Source of the DNA: Polytrichum commune
Taxonomy: Eukaryota; Streptophyta; Polytrichopsida; Polytrichales; Polytrichaceae
Assembly (NCBI GenBank): GCA_950295325.1
Contig: OX485804.1
Location: 16,988,001 to 17,052,000 of the forward strand
Reading direction: 5' to 3'
Length of the DNA: 64,000 nucleotides
Position 1 is the first letter of the stretch, and each line of letters begins with the position of its first letter. The notes under the pieces were generated by a model that was given only the letters and a program-made list of their open reading frames with translations, did not search any database and was not told the DNA's origin. The position numbers and the translations under genes are program-made. Shown here in pieces: positions 1 to 11,598 of the stretch.

Positions 1-1389
1 AATATAATACTATGTTGTAATGGTCAATTTATAAAATTAATGTGAATCTAAAGTACCTATCCAATTTTATAGGAATGGAGGAGATTGATTAAAATCAAAT
101 ATTTTATGAAGATATTGAAGAAGTTAGTGATGAGGAAAGACACATGGAATATGATGCATTTGATGATAATTATGAAATGCAAGAGGATATTGGGATTTCA
201 AACATTGTACTTCATCATTTTTAATTTTTATCTTTTAATTTGTACATATTTCCATACAAGGCCTACATTTACATGATTCAATGCATCAAAGGAGACATCA
301 TTTTCACTGAAGATATAATTCAAAATATTGATCCACAATTTATTAATTTGGATTGGGCCGCCGAAAACATGGAACGAGAAGCTTTGAAAAAATGAAAAAA
401 ATATGGAGCTAGTTTAGCTGTACATAAATTACCAAATGGTGAAAATAGATTATACAGTAAAATTCCAAAATATTTTCATCTTATTATCCCCTTTGTTGAG
501 GAGTAGAACAAATTGTCACATTATCACATACTTTGCGCGAACCACATTTGGGAATTATAGCCACCAAATAGCATATTACAAATCAGGGTTGGTTGGTGGG
601 CGCACGAAATCATGATATTCCACAAGATTTTATCCGAGAATTCATTAACGGATACTCTTAATGTATTTCAATAAAATCTTCGAATGATGTTTAAATTCCA
701 ACTCGAAATAAACGTAAAAAATATATTCTTGAGGAGGTTATCAAAGTACCATTGGAAACATTTGACGATACTATGAAATAGTTGATATTCAAATATCATG
801 TACTTTTCTATATTTTGTACTATTAATGTATATATATTTTTATAGTTTGCATCATTTAATGTAATACAAATAAAATTATAACTATAAATTTCATATTTAA
901 TTTTTTATTCCATCATTTATAAGATTCTAGATGATGTTAACAATTATGTAGCAATTAATATTAAGTAGCAATGCTAGGATGATTAACTTTTAATATCCAC
1001 AAATTTATCCCAATAAGAAAAGAAAAATTTACAAAACAAGCGTGAATAAATGAATAATTAATCAAATATGGCAGCTTTAAAAAGATACCAAGAAGGTTTT
1101 CAATTTGGTGTTGGAAGAGTTTTCCAAAAAACGTAAGTATTTTTTTACCTCACCGACTATCATGCTAATTTATAATTATTTATATTTGTTTGGATCATAA
1201 TGTAGTATAGGTAGGATTACACTTGATAGGAATTTTATCCTTAAAACTCTACATAATTAATTATAAACATTGAAAACAACTTACGGAACTAGATTCAAAA
1301 TAGTCTAAATAACTCAAACTTAGTGTTACTTATGTTTTTGGAAAAGCATCAAACCGGCATGCGGTTAGTTAGGGTTTGCTACTTAATAT
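1..1389 (+). pseudogene. AT-rich stretch with broken coding remnants, probably the 5' part of the MULE
   Basis: Several short plus-strand readings look protein-like but are interrupted by stops. One near 70-225 is rich in acidic residues (EDIEEVSDEERHMEYDAF), one near 310-510 reads DIIQNIDPQFINLDW, and one near 530-660 contains GWLVGARNHDIPQDF. No single frame stays open for long. Their position directly upstream of the MULE transposase on the same strand suggests they are the decayed N-terminal part of that element, but I do not recognise a named domain. From 780 to 1389 I see only AT-rich sequence. Confidence 0.35.
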
Positions 1390-2326
1390 TATGATTGTTG
1401 TGTCATGTAATTTTTCAGATTTATTTGCGGCAATGTAATACATGTAGTGTAACATCTGTACCTATTCCAACCACAATTACACATTATGGATGTAATTAAG
1501 GAGGAACATATCGACATGGGAAGAAAAGAAAAATTGAAGATTATGCCGAACAAATGACACAAAAACAACAATATAGTAAGGCTAAGTATTGTGGATGTGA
1601 ATTTTCAATCAAAATTGTGCAGCCGGTTGAAGCACATAAGAATGTTGACGTTAGTTATCTTATACCATTGATATCCAATATTTTTGCATTTCTTTTATTA
1701 TTTTAAATACACAACATAGTAATTTTATGGCAATTTTTTTTTAATATAACATTAAGTAATTCGGACCTTAAATAAAACCATCAAAAGAACATAAAACGTA
1801 GGCATATATGTTTTATGTTTTTCCAAAGTTATTATTACATTTAAAAAATTAGTTGGATTACATATAATTTTTTTGGATCATTTTATTAATCGTCAACATA
1901 GACATCAATAACAAACAATATATAAATGATGGTAAAATTTCTAAAGTAACGTGTACAATTTTTTTTTTAAATGTTTATATTTTATTCTTAATATACAAGT
2001 GTATATTTATATTATAGTTGTTATCAAATATAATTTATATGGTTTCAAAAGTAGAGTACTAGCATTATGGATGAATGTTATGACACTATGTAGATTCACA
2101 TTCACAGAGAGCATTCGGGACATATTCCGGGATCGGATGAAGATATTTTATTTTTACCCCTTCATCCCATGGCCATATTTCATTGTATGGAAAATCTCCA
2201 CAATTTTAATGACGTGCAATCAGCCTTAATGGCTGCAAGAACGCGAGCAGATATTTTATGCAAAGAGACGGAACCGTACGAACAAGTTTTATATAGATTT
2301 TTCCAACATCAAAGGATGTTGGAAAT

Positions 2327-3271
2327 TTGGCTTATAGCATGCAAAAAGAACAAGACATGCACAACGATGATTGGGTAAACGTCAATAATGGGGTTAAAGA
2401 TTGGATTACTAGTGATGTGGTAATTTTTTTTCAACCTTATGATCCTAAAAATGAAGATCCCGAAAAAAAACCTTTTGTTTTAGTTATACAAACGAAGTGG
2501 ATAAGGGAATTAACACTTCGGATTATCATTGGATTTGCATAGGCATTAGACTCTACTTTCAAGACAAACCAATATGGTTTGCCTTTTTATGCAGCAATGT
2601 GTCCAAATGGTCGAGGATTGGGAATGCCAATATTTCTTATGTTATGTTCATCTGATGTTAAAAGTGGCCAAGAAAGCATGGCCTTGAAGTTGACGATGAA
2701 AGATGTTTTTGATAAGATGGGATCCGTACGTCCAAAAGCTATTATTATTGATAAATGTATGACCGAATTTAATGCCTTAAAAGATGTTATTAACGAAGAT
2801 TTATGGTGTTGGGAAATCAGTGAAACATGCAAGGTACAAACAAAATGTCATATTTTGTTATGTTGGTTTCATGTTAAAAAAACTTGGATTGAGAACCTTT
2901 TACCAAAAGTTCCCGAGGTGAAAAAAATAGCTTTGTACAAACATATGTGTGAATTATTAGAGTGTATCACGGAAGAGGCATTTAACACAAAGTACGAAGA
3001 ATTTAAAATCACATATGAAGATAAACGTGATGTATTAAATTATGTGGCTACTGGGTGGGCAGGGATTGAATCCCAATGGCGTGAAATGTGGCCTTGTTAT
3101 AATTGGCTATATGAACATGGATTTGTCAACACTACAAATATTGTTGAAAGATTGTGGCATTATATCAAATACACCCTATTACGAAGAAAAGTGAACCGGA
3201 GGCTTGATACATTGATTTGGGCACTTATTGGTGAGTTACTTAATCCCCCCTCCTTTTACACTAGAACTTGA
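2327..3271 (+). pseudogene. MULE transposase domain (DDE type), interrupted
   Basis: The reading has the layout of the MULE transposase superfamily. The first catalytic Asp lies in ALDSTF (codon at 2549), followed by NQYGLPFYAAM. The second Asp lies in KAIIIDKCMTEF (codon at 2750). A Cys/His motif CHILLCWFHVKK follows, and the third acidic residue lies in NIVERLW (codon at 3146). In active elements the enzyme cuts and pastes transposon DNA. A TAG codon at 2540-2542, just before the first Asp motif, splits the frame. The codons after 3230 (LLNPPSF and on) are better read as intron, because ATTG|GTGAGT is a good donor and joins in frame to the exon at 3551. Inferred to be a dead or nearly dead copy. 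Confidence 0.75.
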
Positions 3272-3550
3272 ATTTAAAGGTTAAAATAAATAACCAAATT
3301 CGCATTGGTGAGTATTCTTTTACACATGCTTGTTCATTAAGACTTATGTAATACATGAGCTTTGAACTCAAATATGGAACTTTCTAATGGGCTTACAACG
3401 TTTGAATATTGTCTCCATAGATCCAATGTAGAGTCATTACAACAAATCCCCGTTTTTTTTTATAAGTTCATAGTCAAAATTATAACCTACTCTATGAACT
3501 ATTCAATGAAGTGTCCCTAACTTTTGTCCATTGGTGTTTATAACACGCAG

Positions 3551-4038
3551 GTGAAAATAGGAATGGCTCACGTTTTGGCGGTGGAACGTTATTCGATCAT
3601 TATCGGCATATTAACTTATTGAGCGAATCGGGAAAATATTCAACACGTGGCCACGACAAGCACTACACAACAAGATTACAAAGGGCGACTCGAATTGTTG
3701 AAAATTACCAAAATGATCTAGAAGGACATTTACAAATAATTGATCCATATAGTATGGAATTTTTGGTTCGAAGTCAAACAAATCCAGATGCTTGGTATGC
3801 ATTAAACCTAGGTTATGAGTGTTGTGAGTGCAACGACCAAGTGCACATATGTAAGCATAAGTTGGTTGTACGCATGTTATTGGATCGAAAGTTAAAACAA
3901 TTGAAGATATTACTATCATCGAACGAAGAGGGATTTTCACATGTTGTACATGAAAATTTTGAGGTGAAGCTTCAATTGAAGCGGGAAGGTTAATAAAAAA
4001 TGACACATTATTTGACGACGAAGAAAGCAATCCAATAG
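3551..4038 (+). pseudogene. MULE transposase C-terminal exon with SWIM zinc finger, frameshifted
   Basis: Spliced to the preceding exon, the frame reads ALIGENRNGSRFGGGTLFDHY and continues to a SWIM finger in CECNDQVHICKHK (CxC-n-CxH), the DNA- or protein-binding module common at the C-terminus of MULE and FAR1-type transposases. The open frame ends at 3991-3993, but a neighbouring frame reads RLIKNDTLFDDEESNPI up to a GTATGT donor at 4039. This implies a one-base frameshift near 3980. The order of transposase domain, then SWIM, then acidic tail agrees with the family. Confidence 0.7.
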
Positions 4039-4278
4039 GTATGTCAGAAACTCAACTCATATACAAACTAGGTATTATTTGGAATTGGAAAATGATTAGC
4101 TACATATAATGAGAATGTTAACGTTGTTAACACGAGTGGTAGAGTTTTTGTGGCCGTTTAATGAGATATGTGGGAAACTTTGATATATAAGTATAGAATG
4201 GGTTGATATCAAGATATAGACATTGCATAATTTACCTCATGATTTAAGTTATTGATCGTAAAATCATTTGTTTTGCAG

Positions 4279-5126
4279 AGGCGCTTACGGAGGCTGAAGG
4301 TGAAGAGGACATAATATGTAATGATGCAAATGTCAGTATGCTTCCATTGTCTTTGGAAGATGAACCCATGAAATATTTGGGCACCCAAGTTAGTCAAGGG
4401 ACTAATATTACTGTTGATTCCATAAATGATAGGATTCAAGCCATTATGCGTGATTTTTTCATGCAAGATAAAATTGATTTACTAACTCAACCACAACTTG
4501 ATGCCTTGGATAAAGCGGTTAAGGTGTTCGGGAGAACCACGAAATCAATATTTAATCCTAGGGTTACACCCAAAGCAATTAGTCTACCTCGTGCAGGAAC
4601 TAATATTTTTTCTATCCAAGCTCATGTGACTAGGACAAGATTTGGTCATGGGAGGCCTTGGAGGGGAGAGGATACAATGGTCACCATGGAAGATGATATG
4701 ACCCAACCTTCTACTACAACCAATATAAGTACGCAAGGTTTACAAAGGCCAAATAATACAAGGGAAAAACACCAACGACAAAATGTTGCCCGAAAATGAA
4801 AGCGCGTACAATTTCCAAAGGTTTTCAAGCAAAAATGTTGTGTGTGCGGAGACTATAATATCATTTTATCTAGTTATGATTCCACCTCGTGTAGGAATTG
4901 TGCTTCGCAAGTGACTAGAGGCGAGTTAGAATTTGGAACAATTGGCATTGATGGGTCATTGGTTGGAAAGTTGGTGGAGATTTTCAATAACGAAACAAAC
5001 AAATGGTATATTGGTAGGCTATCATGTTACAACCATTGCAAGGAGGGAGACTATCCACAATCATATAGCATACAACATAATGGTAATGTCATTAGAGGCA
5101 TTACATTTCCATATGAAAATATTTGA
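4279..5126 (+). pseudogene. MULE C-terminal region with CxxC pairs, interrupted by one stop
   Basis: After an acceptor at TTTTGCAG (ending 4278) the frame reads ALTEAEGEEDIICND and runs to a TGA at 4797-4799. The same frame then continues past the stop to 5126 through CCVCGDYNIIL and SCRNC, two Cys pairs resembling a small zinc ribbon. Because the frame is unchanged, the TGA looks like one point mutation in a longer C-terminal exon. The product is not recognised beyond its association with the MULE upstream. Confidence 0.5.
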
Positions 5127-5214
5127 TTTACTTGACAATAGGCATAATACATAGATTATGTAATGTAGGTGACACTAAGTATGATACAATTATTTACAAA
5201 TGTATATGGGCCTT

Positions 5215-5560
5215 TTGTGGTCACTCTTCTTAATTGGACATGTATATTTGAGTGGTATATGTGCAAGTCTTGAAGTTAGGTATGGACACCAAAATGCATG
5301 TCTTGAAAAGATAGAGGACATCGTGTTGAGAACTTATTAACCATGCTAAATGGAACAAATCTCATAATTGGGAATGCCTAAATGGTAATTGTTTTAACTT
5401 ATGGAATGTTCATTTTGATAGTGAATAGAATATTCACACGAGTTCCTCAAATTATGCGGAAAGTGGGCACATGCACAAATTGGATGTGCTAATCATCTCG
5501 CATTAATTACATGTTTGGCATCCTAGTATCTTAGTACAAGTGGGTGAACAAAAAGAATGT
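5215..5560. repeat. Dispersed repeat family R2, copy 1 (partial)
   Basis: Contains the recurring phrases 'TTAATTGGACA', 'GAGTGGTATATGTG', 'GGACACCAAAA', 'CATGTCTT' and 'TTTTGATAGTGAATA'. They recur, diverged, at about 48010-48430, 62640-62990 and 63055-63390, and in reverse orientation near 18640-18800. No coding capacity was seen. Confidence 0.5.
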
Positions 5561-5686
5561 ATGTTTAAGACGTGGTTACCTTACAATGTTGGGGGAAGTT
5601 GGAAGTGCCCACATTGCTTTGAAGTGTAAATTCATGTATGAGTACGTAAAAGAAATGACCCAACCTTAGCCGTCCCTTGCCACTTA

Positions 5687-6184
5687 GGGCCACTTCACAC
5701 ATGAGACTGAGAGCTTGTGACCCTTACACTTTGAGCACTCTTATTGGTGGAAAAGGCGGAACCGGTCCAAGTTCGCTTCGCATTACGTTTGAAGGACCAA
5801 CAGAGTAAGTGAATGCAAGATGGATGTAAAGTCTACATTGATTCCTACATGGCATCAAATGGGTCACGTTTCATGGTCACTTGGACTACTTTCAAAAACC
5901 ACATCTTGGAGGTAGGCCTAACACAAAATTGGGAGACCATCGCATTCCGAACGCTCACAACCGTTGGTTTATTCTATTTTATCATGTGTGAGGACCCGCA
6001 TGAATAGAAATTCAATGAAATAGCATTTGGTTGAGGGCCCGGTACATATGACTTCACATTACACTTGAGGATCCGTGACCGCACTACATGATTTTGGAGG
6101 TGTCTTGGGACGGCCTTTAGACACTTTCTTGTGGGCTCTCACAATTTCACGGTGATGGCTCTTGGCTCGTGTGTGAAGTGGCCC
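5687..6184. mobile_element. PIF/Harbinger-like MITE (498 bp) with TTA target duplication
   Basis: The ends are terminal inverted repeats: left GGGCCACTTCACACATGAGA and right, as reverse complement, GGGCCACTTCACACACGAGC, continuing with mismatches for ~27 bp. They are flanked by TTA at 5684-5686 and 6185-6187. A 3 bp TTA duplication is the hallmark of PIF/Harbinger (Tourist-type) elements. The interior has no transposase, so it is non-autonomous. Confidence 0.75.
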
Positions 6185-6189
6185 TTAGC

Positions 6190-6335
6190 AAGTAAGGGTA
6201 ACCAACTAGTTATTTAGTAAGTAGAGTAAGGGTAACCAACTAGTTATTTGGTAAGTAGAGTAAGGGTTACCAACCAACTAGTTATTTAGTAAGTAGAGTA
6301 AGCGTAACCAAATAGTTAGTTAGTAAGTAGGCCTA
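6190..6335. repeat. Tandem repeat, ~4 copies of a ~36 bp unit
   Basis: The phrase TAAGGGTAACCAACTAG followed by TTATTTAGTAAGTAGAG repeats about four times, the last copies diverged (AAGCGTAACCAAATAGTTAG). It begins directly after the PIF-like MITE and runs into a GC-rich stretch built from CCTAGC-type words. Confidence 0.8.
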
Positions 6336-8139
6336 CCTAGCCGCCTAGCCTACCTAGCTGCCTAGCCCACCGAGCCTGCCTAGCCACAAGGCCCGACACC
6401 ACCCTAAAGCTGGCCTCCCCGAAAAAAGACATGAGGCCCACGGCCCCACCCCGCCTTGGTGGCAAGCACCACCCCCACCCCCTCGCCACCTAGGATCATT
6501 GAGGCCCTTGGATGGGCCTTGGTGGATCAACGGTCCGGATGCACCATGCTCGCGAAATCAAGAGGCTCGTTCACAGCGCCTCAGTGACGGGGCTTCCAAC
6601 CCCGTATGCAATTTGAGCATATGCAGTTTCAACGCTATATGTAATTTCAATATTGGAGTGGAAATGCAAACCTTATAGGAGGTCAAAGAGAAGGCAGTCT
6701 CTCTCTAGGGAATCGGATATGCTCTCCCAATTTCATTAACTATTGACCCCCTTACATGGGTCGGTCACTTAGCATGTTTTCATGTATACATGTACGTTTA
6801 ATGGGAAACTAAATGGGGAATTGTTTGGTGCACGGCAATACTTTTTGGACCCCTTTAGTTATTAAGAAATTGTTGTTTTTTGATTTAAGGGTACCACAAA
6901 GTTAATTAGAAGAAAAAAATGTGCACTAAATATATGGAGGAGTATGTTTGATACGAAAAGATTGGCACCCCTAAAAGCCTCATTCAAAGTCATCGTATAA
7001 TTAATTACAGTGCATTTTATAATTGATGATGTTTACTTAACTTGGTAAACATACTTTCTGATTTATTTGGGATTAATTATACTTAATTACATTCAATCAC
7101 ACTTAATTAGTTTGAGTGCGTATGAATACATGTGAAAGTAGACAACATTACCTCAAATATTATAAAATATACATACTAAATCAACACACTAATTTAAGTG
7201 TCATTTTAGAATGGCAAAGACAAATTCAAATTGTAAGTCACAAAAATTATAACCTTAGTAGTAGTGAGGGTTTTGTAATATTTTGACTTCCAAGTCAATT
7301 ACATATTTTATTGACGGTTTCACTTTGATAATGAAATCCCAATCAATTGCTTAATTACCCAATGAAAGTGAACATATAAATATTGGATTTTGGGCCTTGA
7401 AGGTGAAGTGCACTCAATATGGGATTTGCAATCAAGCGGCCTTCAAGAATGCAAGGGCAATATTTTTTTCGAAGTTGGGCGGGGCGGGCAACAGTTTTCG
7501 GTCAAGTTCAAAAAAAATTCCCGGGAGGGCTGCCCCCGCCCGGATCTGACACCCCCCAAAGTTCGTAGGGGGGTGTTTAATGTCTGTCTCCACTACCTTC
7601 ATGTAGGGTAGGTAAAGGGCTCCACTCTATTTCAGGTTGGTTCAAGGTGGGATTAGGGTGGCTTGTCAATGCCTATTCTAGCCATTCTATTCACAACGCC
7701 AAGGAGGTAACCCCACAAAGCACAAAAGGGTCATTTCCCAGGATGCAAGGGGGTCGGTTCCCGGGATGCAAGGTGATGGTTTTGCAAGCGAACCGGGTGG
7801 GACCATGAAGGTAGTTGTGTGGCTTTGCATACCATTACTACTTGGGCTTTGATGTAGTTCAGGTCTAGTACCCAACTATGTTGTGTTGGTTCTAGGCAAT
7901 GAAGGTGGGGGTCCTCATCATATGCGAGGTTGCCATACACGGGGCCTATGGATTGGTTTAAGGAAGCTAGTAGTTTTGACTTTGAATATTCATCGAATAT
8001 TCAATTGAGACTAAAAATATTGTTTCTTTCTTGATACCTATGTTTAGCCCAAAGGCTAATATGATTTTTTTTATATCAACCACATAGCCATATATATGTG
8101 CAATAGCTTAAAGTGTTGGTTTAAGCACCCTCTACCTTA
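6336..8139. other. Gene-free stretch: GC-rich patch, then AT-rich sequence
   Basis: 6336-6600 is a GC-rich patch made of short CCTAGC, CCTACC and GGCCC words, unlike the AT-rich surroundings. A second GC-rich patch lies at 7480-7575 and a third at about 7620-7930. No long open frame, family motif or clear repeat boundary was seen. Confidence 0.5.
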
Positions 8140-8510
8140 CGTACTTTCATATTCATGTAAGGCTACTACACTAAATATTGTATGTAGTGTCACTTACTAA
8201 TTGGAGTTACATGATGCTATAACATTTTGTTATTGATGTAGTTTCTTACCAAGTAAAGATGTTAATGTTTTGTGATGTCCAAACAACCAATTTGACCTTT
8301 GTTGGTAAAAAAAAACATGTACAGTAAAAAATAGCATTCTGTAATTCAAAATTGTAAATGACAATAAATAAAATGCATTAGTGTAGTTTGTGTGTGGATA
8401 ATTGAGAGAGGGGGAGGGGAATGCCATAAATGGTAAGAAAGTAAATTGGAACAAGCAATGATAGAAGGTATAAGAAGGGAAATGGAGGCAAAGGAAGTTG
8501 GGGGAAAGGC
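8140..8510 (+). repeat. Composite repeat R1, copy 1, containing a CTACACT foldback module
   Basis: The module at 8166-8386 starts CTACACTAAATA and ends with the inverted ATTAGTGTAG; its subterminal bases (GTGTCACTTACT and ATGACA) are also inverted. It is followed by a distinctive tail (GTGTGTGGATAATTGAGAGA, and AAATTGGAACAAGCAATGAT ending near 8480). The same module-plus-tail order recurs at 8544-8900 and, inverted, at 9930-10310, so the mobile unit probably includes the tail. Confidence 0.65.
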
Positions 8511-8543
8511 TCAATGCTCATGCAGCCCATGTCCTCTTGTACA

Positions 8544-8900
8544 ATTATATTCACTAAAACTAAATATGGTATCTAGTGTCACTTACTATTCAAAATTATG
8601 CAATGCTATATCTATTTACTGTATATCTCATATTCAACCAAAAAACATTAATTTGGTTGTTTGAACATTACGGAACATTAACAACTTTACTTGATAAAAA
8701 ATCACACAATAGGAAGAAAAAAAATAGCATTGTGTAAATCCAAATAGTAAATGACACTAATTGTCATATATAGTGTACCTCTTTATTTATGTAAGGCTAT
8801 TAGTTTGTGTGTGGGATGATGTGGGGGGGGGGGGGGGGAGGGAGAGATAAAAATTAAAATATAAATTGGAACGGCCAATGATAGAATGTAAGTAGGGAGT
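8544..8900 (+). repeat. Composite repeat R1, copy 2, with a poly-G tract
   Basis: The module at about 8552-8777 carries the TATCTAGTGTCACTTACT end and the inverted AGTAAATGACACTA end. The tail follows from 8800 (GTTTGTGTGTGGGATGATG, AAATTGGAACGGCCAATGAT). A run of 16 G sits at 8823-8838 in the tail, where the other copies have G/A-rich sequence. Confidence 0.6.
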
Positions 8901-9929
8901 TCAAAGTCAATTGAATTCAATGTTGAGGGGCTTGGACCTTCCTAGTGATAACATCGCTTACGTACTCCATTGAAATGCCCACATTGGACTTGTGATCATA
9001 GACTAGTGCACCAAATCTCGAAAACGTCCACTATTCCACATTCTTCATGCTACTGCTCATGAATGTTAAGTACTGTTCTCCCTCTTTAGTATGACACGTT
9101 TGGGAAACAAAAAAAAGTCGTATTATCGAGGTGTCGTCTTCTCATTAATTTGGCAAATGGCGTAAAGTTGTCGTATTATTGAGGGAATTCATATGAAAAC
9201 ATAAGTACATTTATGAGCTTAAAAATATATACAATGAGTTTAAGCAATATAGATGGTATGAAATAATAACTTATAATTCCAAATAAATACAAATATTCTC
9301 AAGAACTCTTGAAATAGGAGTCCAAAGACCTATGGTGTAGCCTACCCAAGTTAGCAGTTGTCATCTTATCTAAATTCTTTACTAACTTTTGAAAACTAGT
9401 AATTTCATTAACACCAAAATATAAAAAGTTCTCTAATAAGAAACTAGATGATAATGATGCATGACGTTTAGCATCAAGATATTGGTGATACTATATGACC
9501 CATGCACAAGAGCTCTAGATTGTTCTATCTAATTTCTGACATAAATTTATAGTTATCTAAAGTTCATTTAGTTTCATCCACATTACTTATGTAATGTCCA
9601 CATTCAACCACATACAATCACTAAGGAACAAACTTATGAGTGAGAAAAGCAAGCAAGCCAAGAGCTATGCTTTTGGAGAGAGCCAATAAAGCCATGCATA
9701 ATATAATACAATATAATACAATATAATATAAATGAAAGCGCTTGGGAAGTAGTAGTTGAGATATTGATTATAAGAAGTTATCAAAACAAATGACCATGTT
9801 GTAAAGTTACCTTTAAAGGCCACAAGCAACGGATATCAATTGTTATAGATATGACAACAATGGCGATGAAGTAAAGTTGATAAAGGATGGCATGGCCATG
9901 CTCACCATATCACTTTGACCACACACACA
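8901..9929. other. Gene-free stretch with a patch shared with 34.0 kb
   Basis: About 8900-9080 resembles 34000-34170 (both contain GAATTCAAT, GTGATAACAT, CCCACATTGGACT and CATTCTTCATGCTACT). This is either an upstream part of the cysteine synthase segmental duplication or a separate dispersed repeat. 9080-9930 is AT-rich with a short ATATAATACA repeat near 9705-9730. No gene was seen. Confidence 0.45.
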
Positions 9930-10310
9930 TGGGCTACTTGAGCAGTGAGTCCTTCCCCCAACTTTCTCTACTCCCTTCTTAATACACCTTCTATCATTGG
10001 TTGTTCCAATTTACTTTCTTGCATTTACGGTGTCCTTCCCTCCTCTCCCATTTACCCACCCACAAACAAACTACACTAAATATTCACTCACTATTTGGAT
10101 TTACACAACGCTATATCTTTTTATTGTTGATGCAACCTTTTACTAAGTAAAGTTGTTAATGTTCTATAATGTCTAAACAACCAATTTAACATTTGTTGAT
10201 AAAATATAAGATATATAATAAACAAATATAGCATTTTGTTATTCCAAATAGTAAGTGACACTAAATTTCACATTTAGTGTAATAGCCTTACATGAACATA
10301 TAGGTACATT
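9930..10310 (-). repeat. Composite repeat R1, copy 3, inverted
   Basis: In reverse complement it shows the same order as the copies at 8140 and 8544. The tail occupies 9930-10070 (ATCATTGGTTGTTCCAATTT on the plus strand) and the module 10071-10281, between CTACACTAAATA and a diverged AGTGT end. Copies 1 and 3 therefore make a large inverted repeat about 2.1 kb across. Confidence 0.65.
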
Positions 10311-10535
10311 GGTTGTAATAGAGGACATGTAGGGTCCCATTCGTGGCCCATCACATGCAAGTGGGCACCAACATCCACTACATGCAAAAACATAGTACTT
10401 GTTGGCAAGGTTTGTAGCTAAGAATGGAGATTCAAAAACCCATGTCCTCCGACAAGATTGGACTATGCGATAAAAATGTATCGAGCGTTAGGAGGTTCAA
10501 TAGTTTACGCAATTGGTACATGTCTTCTGATTCCC

Positions 10536-10593
<58 letters not shown>
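10536..10593. repeat. (GA)n microsatellite, ~58 bp
   Basis: Uninterrupted GA dinucleotide run. A short open frame that crosses it encodes only Arg-Glu repeats and is not considered a gene. Confidence 0.95.
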
Positions 10594-10596
<3 letters not shown>

Positions 10597-10903
10597 TCTT
10601 CTCTTGAACTTCCTATAAGCTTTTCACTTCCACTTTGAATTTTCAAACTTGAACTATTGATAATTCATATGGCTTGTATATGCTGACTCGACAAGATAAA
10701 TCCCAATGTTGGCAATTTGCAAGTGGAGTTGGAAGTGTCCTCAATAGGGTCATGTTGTTATTGCATGTGAAACGTCATGGTAAGGTGCAATAAACTCGCT
10801 ACCATAGACATGCACTTTGGTAATTTTGCAAAACGTCAAATCTTACTTGCCACTAGAAATTCCATCTTGAAGTCCTTAAGTTCTCTCAAAATCAGACATC
10901 TCC

Positions 10904-10976
10904 TCCGTTGTAGTCTAGATGGTTAGGATACTCGGCTCTCACCCGAGCGACCCGGGTTCGAGTCCCGGCAACGGAA
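10904..10976 (+). tRNA. tRNA-Glu (anticodon CTC)
   Basis: A full cloverleaf can be drawn. The acceptor stem TCCGTTG (10904-10910) pairs with CAACGGA (10969-10975), with A at 10976 as discriminator. The D arm follows, then the anticodon stem CTCGG/CCGAG around the loop CTCTCAC, with anticodon CTC at 10938-10940. The T arm is GTTCGAGTCC between paired CCCGG/CCGGG. There is no intron and CCA is not encoded, as in nuclear tRNA genes. The internal promoter boxes are intact (B box GGTTCGAGTCC). Its duplicate is not apparent in the 34-37 kb region. Confidence 0.95.
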
Positions 10977-11109
10977 GCTCCCGAGGAAATGATTAGACTA
11001 CCTTTTTCTGAGAATTTATTGACAAAAAGTGAAATTGGCGCATTGTGCTTGGCCCCAATGCCATCACAAAACTTTGTGGGGGAACCGATGAAATTTGGCA
11101 GGAAAGCCA

Positions 11110-11460
11110 CATCAACATTGCTTCATTTTTGGGGACTTTGGATCCAAAATTTAACTCTTGACACATAGAATCGCTCCATTTTGGAGTTTCTTTGGTGTTG
11201 GACCCTAGTGCAAATCCACCCTTAGCACATCAAAAGAGCTCAAGCACACTAAAAGCAATAGGTTTCTAAAGAACAAGAGATTCGACCAGGTGTTCAAACT
11301 TTACAAACTACTCCACTCTTATTTAAATGTGACCACAATTGGGAGAACCTCAATTTTCCATTAGGAAATCAGCAAGAAGTGCACTTCTGATTACCATAAG
11401 TAACTTAAGGGGGTCTGATGATTGACGATGCTTCATGATAGATTTGTTGATGCACCACAA
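11110..11460. repeat. Upstream part of duplicated block A, with dispersed-repeat similarity
   Basis: 11110-11240 matches 35790-35930 and also 56255-56400 (shared words GGACCCTAGTG, GAATCGCTCCATTTTGGAGT, CCACCCTTAG), so this part is a dispersed repeat. 11278-11460 matches 36369-36555, co-linear with the second cysteine synthase copy. It forms the distal upstream flank of copy A. Confidence 0.55.
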
Positions 11461-11598
11461 GTTTTGAGAGTACTCGTGTTGAGAGTTGGGTCTAGCTTTT
11501 TGGAGATTACAAATTCAGAATGATGTTCGTAGCACATCGTTGGAATTCAGATTGCATTGCATGTGATCAGCGGAGCAACTAGGCGACATTGATCGGCA

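Larger units (their letters stand above)
1390..5126 (+). mobile_element. Degenerate Mutator-like (MULE) transposon body
   Basis: Plus-strand coding remnants in one order make up a MULE-type transposase gene: a cysteine-containing N-terminal piece (reading KAKYCGCEFSIKI near 1580), the transposase domain at about 2327-3230, a SWIM zinc finger at about 3551-3980 and a C-terminal region at 4279-5126. A plausible intron separates the two central pieces (donor at 3231 GTGAGT, acceptor ending at 3550), and another lies at about 4039-4278. In-frame stops at 2540-2542 (TAG) and 4797-4799 (TGA) and a frameshift near 3980 show that it is not functional as it stands. Terminal inverted repeats were not located, so the outer limits are approximate. 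Confidence 0.7.

Noticed and set aside
7687..7940. Overlapping minus-strand frames with a B-box-like GGTTCGCTTGC, considered as a second SINE
   Set aside because: No convincing A box at the right distance, no tail and no target duplication were found.
10424..10618. 64-codon frame with a long Arg-Glu run
   Set aside because: A product of the (GA)n microsatellite.
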